A DNA stretch of 64,000 nt, taken from assembly GCF_029689945.1 (NCBI RefSeq), contig NZ_CP121451.1, forward strand, positions 1,860,001-1,924,000, written 5' to 3'. The notes under the pieces were generated by a model. The model was given only the letters and a program-made list of their open reading frames with translations. It was not told the DNA's origin and made no database searches. The position numbers were made by a program, and so were the translations under genes. Of this stretch, positions 29,403 to 38,862 are shown piece after piece (within the stretch, counting starts at the first letter, position 1; each line of letters starts with the position of its first letter). The DNA is from Paenibacillus amylolyticus (lineage in GTDB: Bacteria > Bacillota > Bacilli > Paenibacillales > Paenibacillaceae).

Positions 29403-29524
29403 TAAGCCTTTGGAACAAAATGTTTACGAAACAGCTATCTTCTATTGTGAAGCTGGTTTGAAATATTTCAAAAATCATCAATGAAATTTAAACTTGTTAT
29501 TTTAATGTTTGATATATAGCGATA

Positions 29525-29660
29525 GTAATGGAGAAGACGGAATTGATTCTGAAGAAGTGGAGCGGTCGCCTTTGTCTCCGGGTTTCTCCCATATAGGAGG
29601 AATTCAAAAAACCTGGAGACAACAGCGATCGAAAGAACAATCCGAATTCGGAATGGACTC
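29525..29660 (+). repeat. Structured intergenic repeat, copy B (argJ-argB)
   Basis: Same architecture as copies A and C with different bases in the stems: inner stem TTGTCTCCGGGTTT against AAACCTGGAGACAA; outer stem CGGAATTGATTCT against AGAACAATCCG. The loop motifs GAAGAAGTGGAGCGGTCGCC and AACAGCGATC are kept. It fills most of the 334 bp gap, ending about 75 bp before argB. Confidence 0.75.
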
Positions 29661-29736
29661 ATAGCAGCCTTTGTCATCTTTTAAAGGTGTTGAATTTTAT
29701 TGAATGTGATTTTTACTAAGAAAGGAGCTTGCCCTC

Positions 29737-30575
29737 ATGAATTCAACAATGCCAAACAAGAGTACCGCAACGGAAGCGAGCACAGAGAAACAGATGTTTG
29801 TCATGAAATGTGGAGGCAGCACGCTGGCAGCATTGCCTGAGTCATTCTTCGCGGATCTGCGTGATTTGCAGTCTCAAGGTACACAGCCAGTGATCGTGCA
29901 TGGTGGAGGTCCTGCGATCTCGGACAACCTGACAAAGCTTGGTATCGAAACCGAATTCGTTAATGGTCTTCGCAAGACGACTGAACCTGTGCTGGACGTA
30001 GTGGAGATGGTGCTTGCAGGCAGTATCAACAAACAAATCGTGCGTCTGATCCAACGTGCTGGAGGTCGTGCACTAGGCTTATCAGGCGTGGACGGAGGTC
30101 TGATCCAGGCCAAACCTGTTACCAACCACGCAGAGATCGGTTGGGTAGGCGATGTCACTGGTGTGAACGCAGAGATTATCCAAGGCATCGTGAACTTGGG
30201 TTACATGCCCGTTATCGCACCAGTTGGTGTAGATGCAACCGGACAACGTTACAACATTAACGCAGATACAGCTGCGGGTGCAGTGGCGTCTCATCTTGGC
30301 GTAAGTCGAATGATTGTCGTGACTGACGTTCCTGGCATCATGAAGAACGTAGGCGGCGAGAAAAAGTGTTGCCATCCGTATCTGTACAAGAGATTGAGGA
30401 CATGATCCAGACCGGAGAAATCTATGGCGGCATGATTCCCAAAGTGCGTGCAGCAATCGCATGTATTCATGGTCAAGTACGTGAGGTCATCATCGTAGAT
30501 GGCAGCGAACCCCAGATCCTGAGCCGTGTGCTTGGCGGAGAAACCATCGGAACAAAAATCATCCGTATGCAATAA
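29737..30575 (+). CDS. argB: ArgB, acetylglutamate kinase (one-base frameshift)
   Basis: ATG 29737 after AAGAAAGGAG. Kinase motifs FVMKCGGST, IVHGGGPAIS, FVNGLRKTT and the nucleotide-binding NINADTAAGAVASHL are seen. An A missing from the poly-A run near 30362 (GAGAAAAAG) breaks the frame before VLPSVSVQEIEDMIQTGEIYGGMIPK; corrected length is 279 residues. It phosphorylates N-acetylglutamate, the usual arginine-inhibited step. The N-terminal 20 residues are a polar extension. Confidence 0.93.
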
Positions 30576-30642
30576 TTTTCTCAGTGCACTAAGGTCTTCA
30601 TGGTCTTATAGTAAATAAAAAAATATGTGCACGGCTTTTTAT

Positions 30643-30812
30643 GTGAAGATTGAACATTACACAATAACGTAGAGGACAGAAATAACCTGAAGAAGCGAAG
30701 CGTGCGCCTTTATCCCCGGATTTTCCCCTTTAAGGGACAATCAAAAAATCCGGGGATAACAGCGATCGGAAGGTTGTTCTGTCATCGAAGTGACAAGTGT
30801 AAAGTTAAGGTG
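30643..30812 (+). repeat. Structured intergenic repeat, copy C (argB-argD)
   Basis: Outer stem GACAGAAATAACCT against AGGTTGTTCTGTC; left loop GAAGAAGCGAAGCGTGCGCC; inner stem TTATCCCCGGATTTT against AAAATCCGGGGATAA capped by CCCCTTTAAGGG; right loop AACAGCGATCGG. Outermost arms TGAACATTACAC and GTGTAAAGTTAA are also roughly inverted, as in a small mobile element. It ends about 40 bp before argD. Confidence 0.8.
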
Positions 30813-30853
30813 TTCTCATAATTAGTGCCGTTGCACCAACCAATAGGAGTGAT

Positions 30854-32113
30854 ATGGTGATGGCAAAAGGCAACGAACAGCCAGGTTCTGGCACAGCGGT
30901 AGCGGGCGCAGCAGCAACAGGTGCAACGGCACAGACGGAAAGCTCGCTTTTTCAAACGTATGCACGTTATCCAATCAGTCTGGTCAAAGGTAAAGGCAGT
31001 TGGTTGTGGGATGACCAGGGCAACCGTTATCTCGATTTCATGTGCGGACTTGCTGTAACCAGCCTCGGCCATGCACCGGAGAAAGTCGGCGCCAAGCTAA
31101 AAGCTCAGATTGATGAGCTGTGGCATGTGTCCAACCTGTTCCAGATTCCGGGCCAGGAGAAAGCAGCAGCATTGTTGACAGCCAATACCTGCGCTGATGC
31201 CGTGTTCTTCTGTAACAGTGGTGCAGAAGCGAATGAAGCGGCTATTAAGGTAGCCCGTCGGTATCACCAGAAGGTGAAAGGCACAGATCGTTATGAAGTG
31301 ATCACCTTTGCCCAGTCCTTCCATGGACGGACACTCGCAACACTGACAGCAACCGGACAGGATAAGGTGAAAGAAGGATTTTTGCCATTGCCAGCCGGAT
31401 TTGTAACGGTACCTCTGCATGATATTCCTGCACTTGAAGCGGCCATTGGGCCCAAAACAGCAGCAATTATGCTGGAGATGGTTCAGGCCGAGGGTGGGGT
31501 ACATCCGGTTGAACCGGAATTCGTTAAGCAGGTACGGAAACTGTGTGACGAGCACGGATTGTTACTCATTGTGGATGAAGTGCAGACCGGAATGGGACGT
31601 ACAGGTACATTGTTTGCACACGAACATTATGGTATTGAACCAGACGTGTTCACTGTAGCCAAAGGTATCGGTAGTGGCTTCCCTGTAGGCGCGATGCTGG
31701 GGAAAGGTTTCCTGCGGGATGCGTTCACACCAGGTAGCCATGCGACAACATTTGGCGGAACACCGCTCGCTTCATCTGTTGTAGTTGCAACCATCGAAAC
31801 GATGTTGGAAGATCGTCTGCCAGAGCGTGCAGCGGAAATGGGTGAATACCTGATGAGCTCCCTGCGGGAGCGTTTGGCGGGCAATTCATTTGTGAAGGAA
31901 GTTCGTGGCTTGGGATTGCTCGTTGGTATCGAATGTGCTGAGCCGGTAGGTGATATTGTACTTGCTGGACAAAAACGCGGTATCTTGTTCGTCTCTGCAG
32001 GACCGAATGTAATTCGTTTGCTTCCGAACCTGTATGTGAGCAAAGAAGAGATCGACGAGGCAGTATCCCTGGTAGCGACACTGATCGAAGAGCACGTAGC
32101 GGCGAAAGCCTAA
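30854..32113 (+). CDS. argD: ArgD, acetylornithine aminotransferase
   Basis: 419 residues; ATG 30854 or, with better spacing to TAGGAGTG, ATG 30860. After an Ala/Thr-rich start of about 20 residues it carries the class III aminotransferase fold: FFCNSGAEANEAAIKVARR, LLIVDEVQTGMGRTG, and the PLP lysine in TVAKGIGSGFPVGAML. Converts N-acetylglutamate semialdehyde to N-acetylornithine. Intact, unlike argJ and argB on either side. Confidence 0.95.
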   Translation: MVMAKGNEQPGSGTAVAGAAATGATAQTESSLFQTYARYPISLVKGKGSWLWDDQGNRYLDFMCGLAVTSLGHAPEKVGAKLKAQIDELWHVSNLFQIPGQEKAAALLTANTCADAVFFCNSGAEANEAAIKVARRYHQKVKGTDRYEVITFAQSFHGRTLATLTATGQDKVKEGFLPLPAGFVTVPLHDIPALEAAIGPKTAAIMLEMVQAEGGVHPVEPEFVKQVRKLCDEHGLLLIVDEVQTGMGRTGTLFAHEHYGIEPDVFTVAKGIGSGFPVGAMLGKGFLRDAFTPGSHATTFGGTPLASSVVVATIETMLEDRLPERAAEMGEYLMSSLRERLAGNSFVKEVRGLGLLVGIECAEPVGDIVLAGQKRGILFVSAGPNVIRLLPNLYVSKEEIDEAVSLVATLIEEHVAAKA

Positions 32114-32179
32114 TATAAAAATGAGAATCTTTCTGTCTCGGGGCCATTACCGGCCTCGAAGCAGAACGAGATGATGAAT

Positions 32180-32286
32180 CCCTGTAGCCGCATGGTGAAC
32201 GTGCAGAAGGTTAGGATGAATAAACCTGAGAGGCACCCAGACAACGTATCAACGTAGCTCGCTCTTCTGCCCATGCGGGTGCAGGG
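32180..32286 (+). promoter_or_regulatory. Long hairpin in the argF leader
   Basis: CCCTG, GCCGCATGG and GCAGAAG on the left pair with CTTCTGC, CCATGCGGGT and CAGGG on the right, about 24 imperfect base pairs closing a 50-nt inner region. It ends about 25 nt before ATG 32312. No terminator T-run; role unknown. Confidence 0.5.
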
Positions 32287-32311
32287 AACCGGAAATAAGG
32301 AGGACATATAG

Positions 32312-33277
32312 ATGACAGCACAACAGACGGAAAAGGTTCAGAAGATTGATCTGAGAGGCCGGGATTTTATCGAGTTCACGGACTACACGGCAGAGGAGAT
32401 TCGTTATCTGCTTGATCTTGCGATCGAGATTAAAGGCAAGCAAAAAAGCGGTGTACCGTTTCAACCGTTGAAAGGCAAAACGATCGGACTTATTTTTGAA
32501 AAATCATCTACACGTACCCGTGTATCCTTTGAAGTGGGCATGTTCCAATTGGGCGGACACGCACTCTTCCTGAGCAAAAATGATATCCAACTCGGTCGTG
32601 GGGAAACCACACATGATACAGCCAAAGTATTGTCCCGCTACCTGGACGGCATCATGATCCGTACCTTTGGACACCATAATGTAACTGAACTGGCAGAGCA
32701 TGCGGATGTTCCGGTTATCAACGGCCTGAGCGATGCAGCGCATCCTTGTCAGGTACTGGCAGACTTCCAAACGGTGCTGGAGCACAAAGGCAAGCTGGCA
32801 GGTCTGAAAATGGCTTACATCGGAGATGGCAACAACATGGCGCACTCCCTGATGCTCGGTGCAGCGAAGATGGGTATGCATGTTGCTGTAGCAACGCCAG
32901 AAGGCTATGAGCCGGATCGTGCAGTTGTGGAGCAAGCGCGTATTATCGCACAAGAGAGCGGTTCTGAAGTGACTGTAACCTACAGTGCACAAGAAGCAGC
33001 CAAAGATGCAGATATCGTGTACACGGATGTATGGGCAAGCATGGGCTTTGAAGAAGAGCAGAAGATTCGGGAGCAGGCATTTGCGGCATATCAAGTGGAC
33101 GAGGAACTGATGAAAGGCGCGAAGCCGGACTACATGTTCTTGCACTGTCTGCCAGCACACCGCGGCGAAGAAGTGAGCGCTGGAGTAATTGACGGACCGA
33201 ACTCCCTGATCTTTGATCAGGCGGAGAATCGTTTGCATGCACAGAAAGCATTGATGGCTGCGTTAATGAGCGAATAG
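32312..33277 (+). CDS. argF: ArgF, ornithine carbamoyltransferase
   Basis: 321 residues, AAGGAGGAC upstream. Carbamoyl-phosphate motif EKSSTRTRVSFE, the HPCQVLADFQT segment and the ornithine-side MFLHCLPAHRGEEV are present. It condenses ornithine with carbamoyl phosphate to give citrulline. Downstream of argD with a 198 bp gap holding a long hairpin. The arginine-catabolic paralogue arcB is unlikely given the biosynthetic context. Confidence 0.96.
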   Translation: MTAQQTEKVQKIDLRGRDFIEFTDYTAEEIRYLLDLAIEIKGKQKSGVPFQPLKGKTIGLIFEKSSTRTRVSFEVGMFQLGGHALFLSKNDIQLGRGETTHDTAKVLSRYLDGIMIRTFGHHNVTELAEHADVPVINGLSDAAHPCQVLADFQTVLEHKGKLAGLKMAYIGDGNNMAHSLMLGAAKMGMHVAVATPEGYEPDRAVVEQARIIAQESGSEVTVTYSAQEAAKDADIVYTDVWASMGFEEEQKIREQAFAAYQVDEELMKGAKPDYMFLHCLPAHRGEEVSAGVIDGPNSLIFDQAENRLHAQKALMAALMSE

Positions 33278-33434
33278 AGGCTGTTTGCCTTTATGGGTTG
33301 ATTTTAGGCGCAGATTTCGCGATGATAGATTAAATATAATGTACTTTAAAAAGTTAATTAAACAAGAAGCTTGTAGGATTCAGTGTATGAAGGCTCTTTT
33401 TTAACTTAACTGATCTTGGGGAGGACCATCGAAC

Positions 33435-34670
33435 ATGGCTAAGGAAAAAATTGTACTCGCATATTCAGGCGGGTTGGACACATCTGTAATTTTGAAATGG
33501 TTGAAAGAAACGTATGATGCAGAGATTATTGCATTCACAGCGGACATTGGACAAAAGGATGAATTGAACGGTTTGGAGGAAAAAGCACTGGCAACAGGCG
33601 CTTCCAAAGTATACATTGACGATCTGCGTGATGAATTCGCCAAAGATTTCATCTATCCTATGTTCCAGGCAGGCGCCCTCTATGAAGGACAATACCTGCT
33701 CGGCACAAGTATCGCTCGTCCACTGATCGCTAAACGCATGGTGGATATCGCTCGTGCAGAAGGTGCTACAGCCATTGCTCACGGCGCTACAGGTAAAGGA
33801 AATGACCAAGTTCGTTTTGAGCTGAATGCGGCTGCGCTGACACCAGACATTAACGTCATTGCACCTTGGCGTCTGGAAGAATTCCGTAACCAGTTCCCGG
33901 GACGTGCCGAGATGATCGCATATGCTGAGAAACATGGCATTCCGGTAACCGCATCTGCGGCTAAACCGTATTCTACAGACCGTAACCTGCTGCATATCAG
34001 CTATGAGAGCGGTGTGCTCGAAGATCCTTGGTTCGATCCAAGCGCGGATGAGAACAAGGACATGTTCCTGCTCAGCAGTGCACCTGAAGATGCACCAGAT
34101 CAAGCAGAATATGTTGAACTGGAATTCGAACAAGGCGACTGTGTTGCACTGAACGGTGAGCGTCTGAGCCCACTGCAAGTGATGGAGCAACTGAACGAGC
34201 TGGGTGGCAAACATGGTATTGGCCGTGTAGATATGGTTGAGAACCGTTTTGTGGGTATGAAGAGCCGCGGCGTGTACGAAACACCAGGCGGAACAATCTT
34301 GTTCACAGCACATCGCAAAATGGAATCCATCACGATGGACCGTGAAGTGATGAACCTGCGTGATAGCTTGATCACACGTTACAGCACACTGGTATACAAC
34401 GGTTTCTGGTTCGCACCAGAGCGTCTTGCATTGCAAGCGCTGGTAACTGAGAGCCAGAAGAACGTAACAGGTACAGTTCGTGTGAAACTGTACAAAGGCA
34501 ATATCATCGGCGCAGGTGTGAAAAGTCCTGTCAGCCTCTACAATCCGGACATCGCTACGATGGAAGCTGATCCAACACAAGCTTACGATCAAGGGGATGC
34601 AACGGGCTTTATTCGCCTGAACGCACTGCGTCTGAAAGTAAACTCCGGCGTGGAGCAAAACAAAAACTAA
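33435..34670 (+). CDS. argG: ArgG, argininosuccinate synthase
   Basis: 411 residues, GGGGAGGAC upstream. It opens [18 protein letters not shown], the ATP pyrophosphatase P-loop, and carries [17 protein letters not shown] and [16 protein letters not shown] motif [16 protein letters not shown]. Joins citrulline and aspartate using ATP. A TATAAT-like box at about 33336 may give a separate promoter within the 157 bp gap after argF. Confidence 0.96.
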   Translation: MAKEKIVLAYSGGLDTSVILKWLKETYDAEIIAFTADIGQKDELNGLEEKALATGASKVYIDDLRDEFAKDFIYPMFQAGALYEGQYLLGTSIARPLIAKRMVDIARAEGATAIAHGATGKGNDQVRFELNAAALTPDINVIAPWRLEEFRNQFPGRAEMIAYAEKHGIPVTASAAKPYSTDRNLLHISYESGVLEDPWFDPSADENKDMFLLSSAPEDAPDQAEYVELEFEQGDCVALNGERLSPLQVMEQLNELGGKHGIGRVDMVENRFVGMKSRGVYETPGGTILFTAHRKMESITMDREVMNLRDSLITRYSTLVYNGFWFAPERLALQALVTESQKNVTGTVRVKLYKGNIIGAGVKSPVSLYNPDIATMEADPTQAYDQGDATGFIRLNALRLKVNSGVEQNKN

Positions 34671-34776
34671 CTTCAACCTGCATACCAGAGCCATATTAAT
34701 ATAATTGACAAGGCAGGCCGTTCTTGCACATCTGGCAGGAGCGGCTTTGTCCATGAGCGAAAGGGGAGTACTCACT

Positions 34777-36181
34777 GTGAGCAAGCTGTGGGGAGGACGT
34801 TTTACGAAACAAACCAATCATTTGGTTGAGGAATATACGGCATCAATCAATTTTGACAAAGCTTTGGCTGAGGAAGACATTCAGGGGAGTCTGGCCCATG
34901 TAACGATGCTGGGCAAATGCGGCATTCTTCCGGCGGAAGATGTGGAAACGATCAAAGAAGGTCTGATCACCGTTCTGCATAAAATCCGTGCGGGCGAAGT
35001 GGAATTCTCCGTATCAGATGAAGACATCCACATGAACATTGAGAAAAACCTCATTGATACGATTGGCCCTGTAGGCGGCAAATTACATACAGGCCGTAGC
35101 CGGAACGACCAGGTTGCAACGGATATGCACTTGTATCTGCGTGAGCGTGTGGTTGGCTTTGTAGGCATGCTGCATTCCTTGCAGGAAGCGTTGATTGGAC
35201 AAGCTAAAGATAACCTCGATACCATCGTACCAGGTTATACGCATCTTCAGCGGGCACAGCCGATTCTGTTCGCCCATCACCTGATGGCGTATGTATCCAT
35301 GTTCCAACGGGATGCGGAGCGTCTGATGGACAGTTACAAACGCATTAACATCCTGCCGCTGGGTGCAGGTGCGCTCGCGGGCACAACCTTCCCGATTGAC
35401 CGTCATTTTGTAGCGGAACAATTGGGCTTTGATGGCGTGTACGAGAACAGTCTGGACGCAGTAAGCGACCGTGACTTCATCGTTGAGTTCCTGGCAGCCG
35501 CTTCCCTCATCATGACTCACTTGTCCCGTCTGAGTGAAGAGTTGGTCCTGTGGAGCAGCACGGAGTTTGGATTCGTTGAACTGGACGATGCGTTCTGCAC
35601 AGGCAGGCAGCATTATGCCGCAGAAGAAAAACCCGGACGTTCCCGAACTTGTTCGTGGTAAAACAGGACGTGTGTACGGCAACCTGATCGGTTTGCTGAC
35701 AGTACTGAAATCTCTTCCACTGGCATACAACAAGGACATGCAGGAAGACAAAGAAGGCATGTTCGACACCGTAGCGACGCTGGAGGGTGCACTGCAACTG
35801 TTTGCGCCAATGGTCGCAACAATGACCGTGAACAAAGATCGGATGCGTCAAGCGGTCAATCAGGATTTCTCCAACGCTACGGATATTGCCGACTTCCTCG
35901 TGGGCGAAGGCTTGCCTTTCCGTCAGGCGCATGAAGTAATTGGTAAAACGGTGCTGTACTGCATCCAGAACAGCAAGTATTTGCTTGATCTGACGATTGA
36001 TGAATTCCGTCAGTTCTCACCACTATTCGATGACCGGATCTATGATGTGCTTCAACCGGAAGCGGTAGTCAACGCTCGTAATGTCTACGGTGGAACAGCT
36101 TCGGGTCAAGTTGCTGAAGCCATTGCACGCAGTGAGAAGGTACTGGAGATTACCGAGCAATGGATTACGAACCGCGGTTAA
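34777..36181 (+). CDS. argH: ArgH, argininosuccinate lyase (one-base frameshift)
   Basis: GTG 34777 follows [32 protein letters not shown] is the usual start. Family motifs include [19 protein letters not shown] and the catalytic signature [12 protein letters not shown], which is split by an extra G near 35605 (GGCAGGCAGC for GGCAGCAGC). Removing it gives 467 residues. Splits argininosuccinate into arginine and fumarate, the last step of the pathway. Confidence 0.95.
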
Positions 36182-36228
36182 TACCACAGTTACGATAGGT
36201 ATCGTACAGATACGACAATACAATAAAG

Positions 36229-36271
36229 AAGCAGGCCAGAGAACTTTGTTCTCCACGGCCTGCTTTTTTGT
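36229..36271. terminator. Terminator of the arg cluster
   Basis: AAGCAGGCC (36229-36237) pairs with GGCCTGCTT (36257-36265) around an inner AGAAC/GTTCT stem, then T6. Confidence 0.85.
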
Positions 36272-36376
36272 GTTTTACAGCCATGTGATATAGTTCATTC
36301 CAACTCCATAGCCACGAAAGTTTATTATGTCATCGGAATACCGTCTTCATTGTCTGAAGCGGCTATTCATGGGCTA

Positions 36377-37165
36377 CTAATCACGTTTGGGCAAAGGCAG
36401 CCATTTCAATACATCCTGGATCTTGGCATCCCAGTAGCCCCATTCATGTTCACCAGGCCCTTCTTCGTATGTCAATTCGAAGTTCGTTTGTTCACAGGCT
36501 TGACGGAAAGTTTGATTATCCTCATACAGGAAATCTTCCGTTCCGCAACATTGGTAGAGCAGAGGTCGCGGGCTTTCGCCAGATTGGTTTTCCTTTAACA
36601 GATGGATCAGATCGTTCTCTGTACCTGTCACATCGGGTCCAAAAATTCGTTGTAACTCCGTCTGCTGTAATGCTGAGGATGCGTTTCTATCCATATGTGC
36701 AGACATATCAAGTGCTCCCGACAAACTTGCAGCTGCCGCGTATTGATCCGGTTTGCGAAGGGCCAGCTTAAATGCACCATATCCACCCATGGATAAACCG
36801 GCGACATAGTTATCCTCACGTTGATGCGATAGTGGAAAGAAAGAGCGAGCGAGTGTTGGCAGTTCCTCGCTGATAAACGTCCAGTACTTCCCGCCTTCCA
36901 CCATATCCGTATAGAAGCTGCGATGTACCTGTGGCATAACGACAGCGATACCGAGGTTGGCTACATAACGTTCAATGGAAGTCCGGCGCAGCCAAATGGA
37001 ATCATCATCAGACAGACCATGCAAGAGGTACAAGGTGGGATGCAGTCCTTTGCCGGTTACATTCTCCATACCGATCTGATTGTGGGTTTGTTGCGGCAGA
37101 ATGACATGCATGCTGGTGCTTAATCCAAGTGTATCCGAGTAAAAATCACATTTAATAAGTGCCAT
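36377..37165 (-). CDS. Esterase, S-formylglutathione hydrolase/tributyrin esterase family
   Basis: 262 residues, no signal peptide. Alpha/beta hydrolase with [19 protein letters not shown] (oxyanion region), nucleophile elbow [11 protein letters not shown], an acid after [11 protein letters not shown] and final His in GEHEWGYWD, so the Ser-Asp-His triad is complete. It resembles EstA-type acetyl or tributyrin esterases. Natural substrate unknown; short acyl esters are likely. Single gene, divergent from yhbD. Confidence 0.88.
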   Translation of the reverse strand: MALIKCDFYSDTLGLSTSMHVILPQQTHNQIGMENVTGKGLHPTLYLLHGLSDDDSIWLRRTSIERYVANLGIAVVMPQVHRSFYTDMVEGGKYWTFISEELPTLARSFFPLSHQREDNYVAGLSMGGYGAFKLALRKPDQYAAAASLSGALDMSAHMDRNASSALQQTELQRIFGPDVTGTENDLIHLLKENQSGESPRPLLYQCCGTEDFLYEDNQTFRQACEQTNFELTYEEGPGEHEWGYWDAKIQDVLKWLPLPKRD

Positions 37166-37390
37166 GAGTAAAAGAAACCCCTTTCATAAGTTCGTTAACC
37201 ACGTGTTTTTGACTTGAGAGGATGAGGCGGGATTGCTCCCTAATAGCTTTTAAGTGTTCATATTTAACAGGTTATACGCATTGCTCGTGCAATGCAATAA
37301 CAAGATGCACATTAAAAAATCTATGCAGGAGTATCTCTGAATTGAAAGGTATTAGCAGGCTAAGCAGATGAGTGGCATGGAGAAAAGATT

Positions 37391-37435
37391 AACACGGTTA
37401 CGGTGTTATTTACAACGTAACAATGTTATGTTACA
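37391..37435 (+). promoter_or_regulatory. Two dyad operators upstream of yhbD
   Basis: TAACAC-N7-GTGTTA (37391-37409) and GTAAC-N8-GTTAC (37418-37435) stand 30-70 bp before the yhbD start, overlapping the likely promoter. Their TAACA/GTAAC cores are alike. Autoregulation by the MerR-like HTH of YhbD is a fair guess. Confidence 0.5.
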
Positions 37436-37463
37436 CTGTTTTCACTAAGAGGGGTGAGTGTAT

Positions 37464-38087
37464 ATGACGGATGATTTGATCTCCAAAAAAGAATTGCTGG
37501 ACCTGACAGGAATCTCATACGGTCAGTTGTACCGCTGGAAGCGGAAAAATCTCATTCCGGAAGAATGGTTTATTCGGAAGTCGTCCTACACCGGACAAGA
37601 GACCTTTTTTCCGAAACAGCAGATATTACTTCGCATTGACAAGATACTCCATATGAAAGACGGATTATCGCTGGATGAGCTGGCAGACGTGTTCTCGCCT
37701 ACATTGGGTGACGTGGAGATGTCTGCCAAACAACTGTTAGAGCGAAACATTGTTTCACAAATATCGCTGGATCTGTTAAAAGAGGCAGGTCGGGAACAAC
37801 CGCTGTATGCTTTGGAGCAGATTATGATGCTCTACGTCCTTGATAAGCTGTTAATGAGCGGAGACATTACAAGGCAAGAGGGTGCGTTGCTCATTGATGT
37901 GATGTCCGAACATTATTATCGTTTCACTGGCAAACCGAGCGAACTCATGCTTATTCGCAAGATGGGTGTTCCTTCTTTCATGCTGGTTACAGCAGGAACG
38001 GAGTTTTATTTTGACAATGGTGTAAAGGTGGTTCTTAGGCAGTCGATGGGAACATTTATGGAAGAATTAAAACTCAAATTGGGATAA
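37464..38087 (+). CDS. yhbD: YhbD family protein (DUF4004) with MerR-like N-terminus
   Basis: 207 residues from ATG 37464 (AGGGGTGAG upstream). Residues 5-60 form a MerR-like winged helix (SKKELLDLTGISYGQLYRWKRKNLIP...EWFIRKSSYTGQETFFP); the rest is helical with a final DUF4004 domain. In B. subtilis yhbD precedes the bactofilin genes yhbE and yhbF, and the same order is seen here with a 14 bp gap. A regulator of the operon is likely; not proven. Confidence 0.88.
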   Translation: MTDDLISKKELLDLTGISYGQLYRWKRKNLIPEEWFIRKSSYTGQETFFPKQQILLRIDKILHMKDGLSLDELADVFSPTLGDVEMSAKQLLERNIVSQISLDLLKEAGREQPLYALEQIMMLYVLDKLLMSGDITRQEGALLIDVMSEHYYRFTGKPSELMLIRKMGVPSFMLVTAGTEFYFDNGVKVVLRQSMGTFMEELKLKLG

Positions 38088-38101
38088 GGGGAGAATCATC
38101 T

Positions 38102-38830
38102 ATGGAAGAGCGCAATAAGCGGAATGATCTGAATGTGGCGGGCATAAGTCAAACGGCAGGCGGGAATTTTCACCGTGTATCGATTGATGGCATGGCTAAG
38201 GTGAACGGCAACCTGGATTGCACCTCTATGGAAGTGAATGGAACACTGAAGATGCACGGCGCTTTGAACTCCGAGAGTGCAACGATTAACGGCATGTGTA
38301 CGCTGAACGGCCCTTTGACCAGTTCTCGTGTTCGTGTGGATGGCTTGACGACGATTAACGGAGATATCCATAGCCCTGACCTTGAAGTGAACGGAAAGTG
38401 TACCGTACGCGGACGAGTGGATGGGGAACGAATTGATATTGGCGGTGTAATCGATGTAGATGGCGATGTGCAATGTGAGTCCCTGAATGTACAGGGCAAT
38501 ATTAAGATCAGTGGCTTTCTGAATGCGGGAACCGTAGAGATCAGGCTGCATACTTCTTCTTCGGCTAAAGAGATTGGCGGAGAGCGGATCGATATTCGTC
38601 GCAAGGAACAACAGAGTGGATTTTGGAAAAGTATTGGTCTGGGCGGGACCCCTTCATTTAAGGCATCCTTGATTGAGGGTGATGAGATTGTGCTGGAAGA
38701 TACCGAAGCTGATATTGTGCGGGGAAGCAACATTCATATTGGTCGTGGCTGTAATATCAGGCTGGTCGAGTACTCAGGTGAACTCGAGGTGGATCAGGAT
38801 GCCAAGGTGGGCAGCAGTCAGCGGATTTAA
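38102..38830 (+). CDS. yhbE: Bactofilin, BacE/YhbE type
   Basis: 242 residues. Repeating six-residue-like beta steps rich in NG, DG and V/I (VSIDGMAKVNGNLDCTSMEVNGTLKMHG; VDGLTTINGDIHS) make a right-handed beta-helix, as in polymer-forming bactofilins, with a longer C-terminal extension (GDEIVLEDTEADIVRGSNIHIG). In B. subtilis BacE/BacF form membrane-near foci needed for flagellar hook-basal body assembly. Second gene of yhbD-yhbE-yhbF. Confidence 0.88.
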   Translation: MEERNKRNDLNVAGISQTAGGNFHRVSIDGMAKVNGNLDCTSMEVNGTLKMHGALNSESATINGMCTLNGPLTSSRVRVDGLTTINGDIHSPDLEVNGKCTVRGRVDGERIDIGGVIDVDGDVQCESLNVQGNIKISGFLNAGTVEIRLHTSSSAKEIGGERIDIRRKEQQSGFWKSIGLGGTPSFKASLIEGDEIVLEDTEADIVRGSNIHIGRGCNIRLVEYSGELEVDQDAKVGSSQRI

Positions 38831-38862
38831 AGTTTGATTAGGAGAGAAAGGGAGGGATAGGC

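Noticed and set aside
33465..34817. 450-codon open reading on the minus strand opposite argG
   Set aside because: It mirrors the codon pattern of argG, is Cys/His-rich with no family resemblance, and has no ribosome site.
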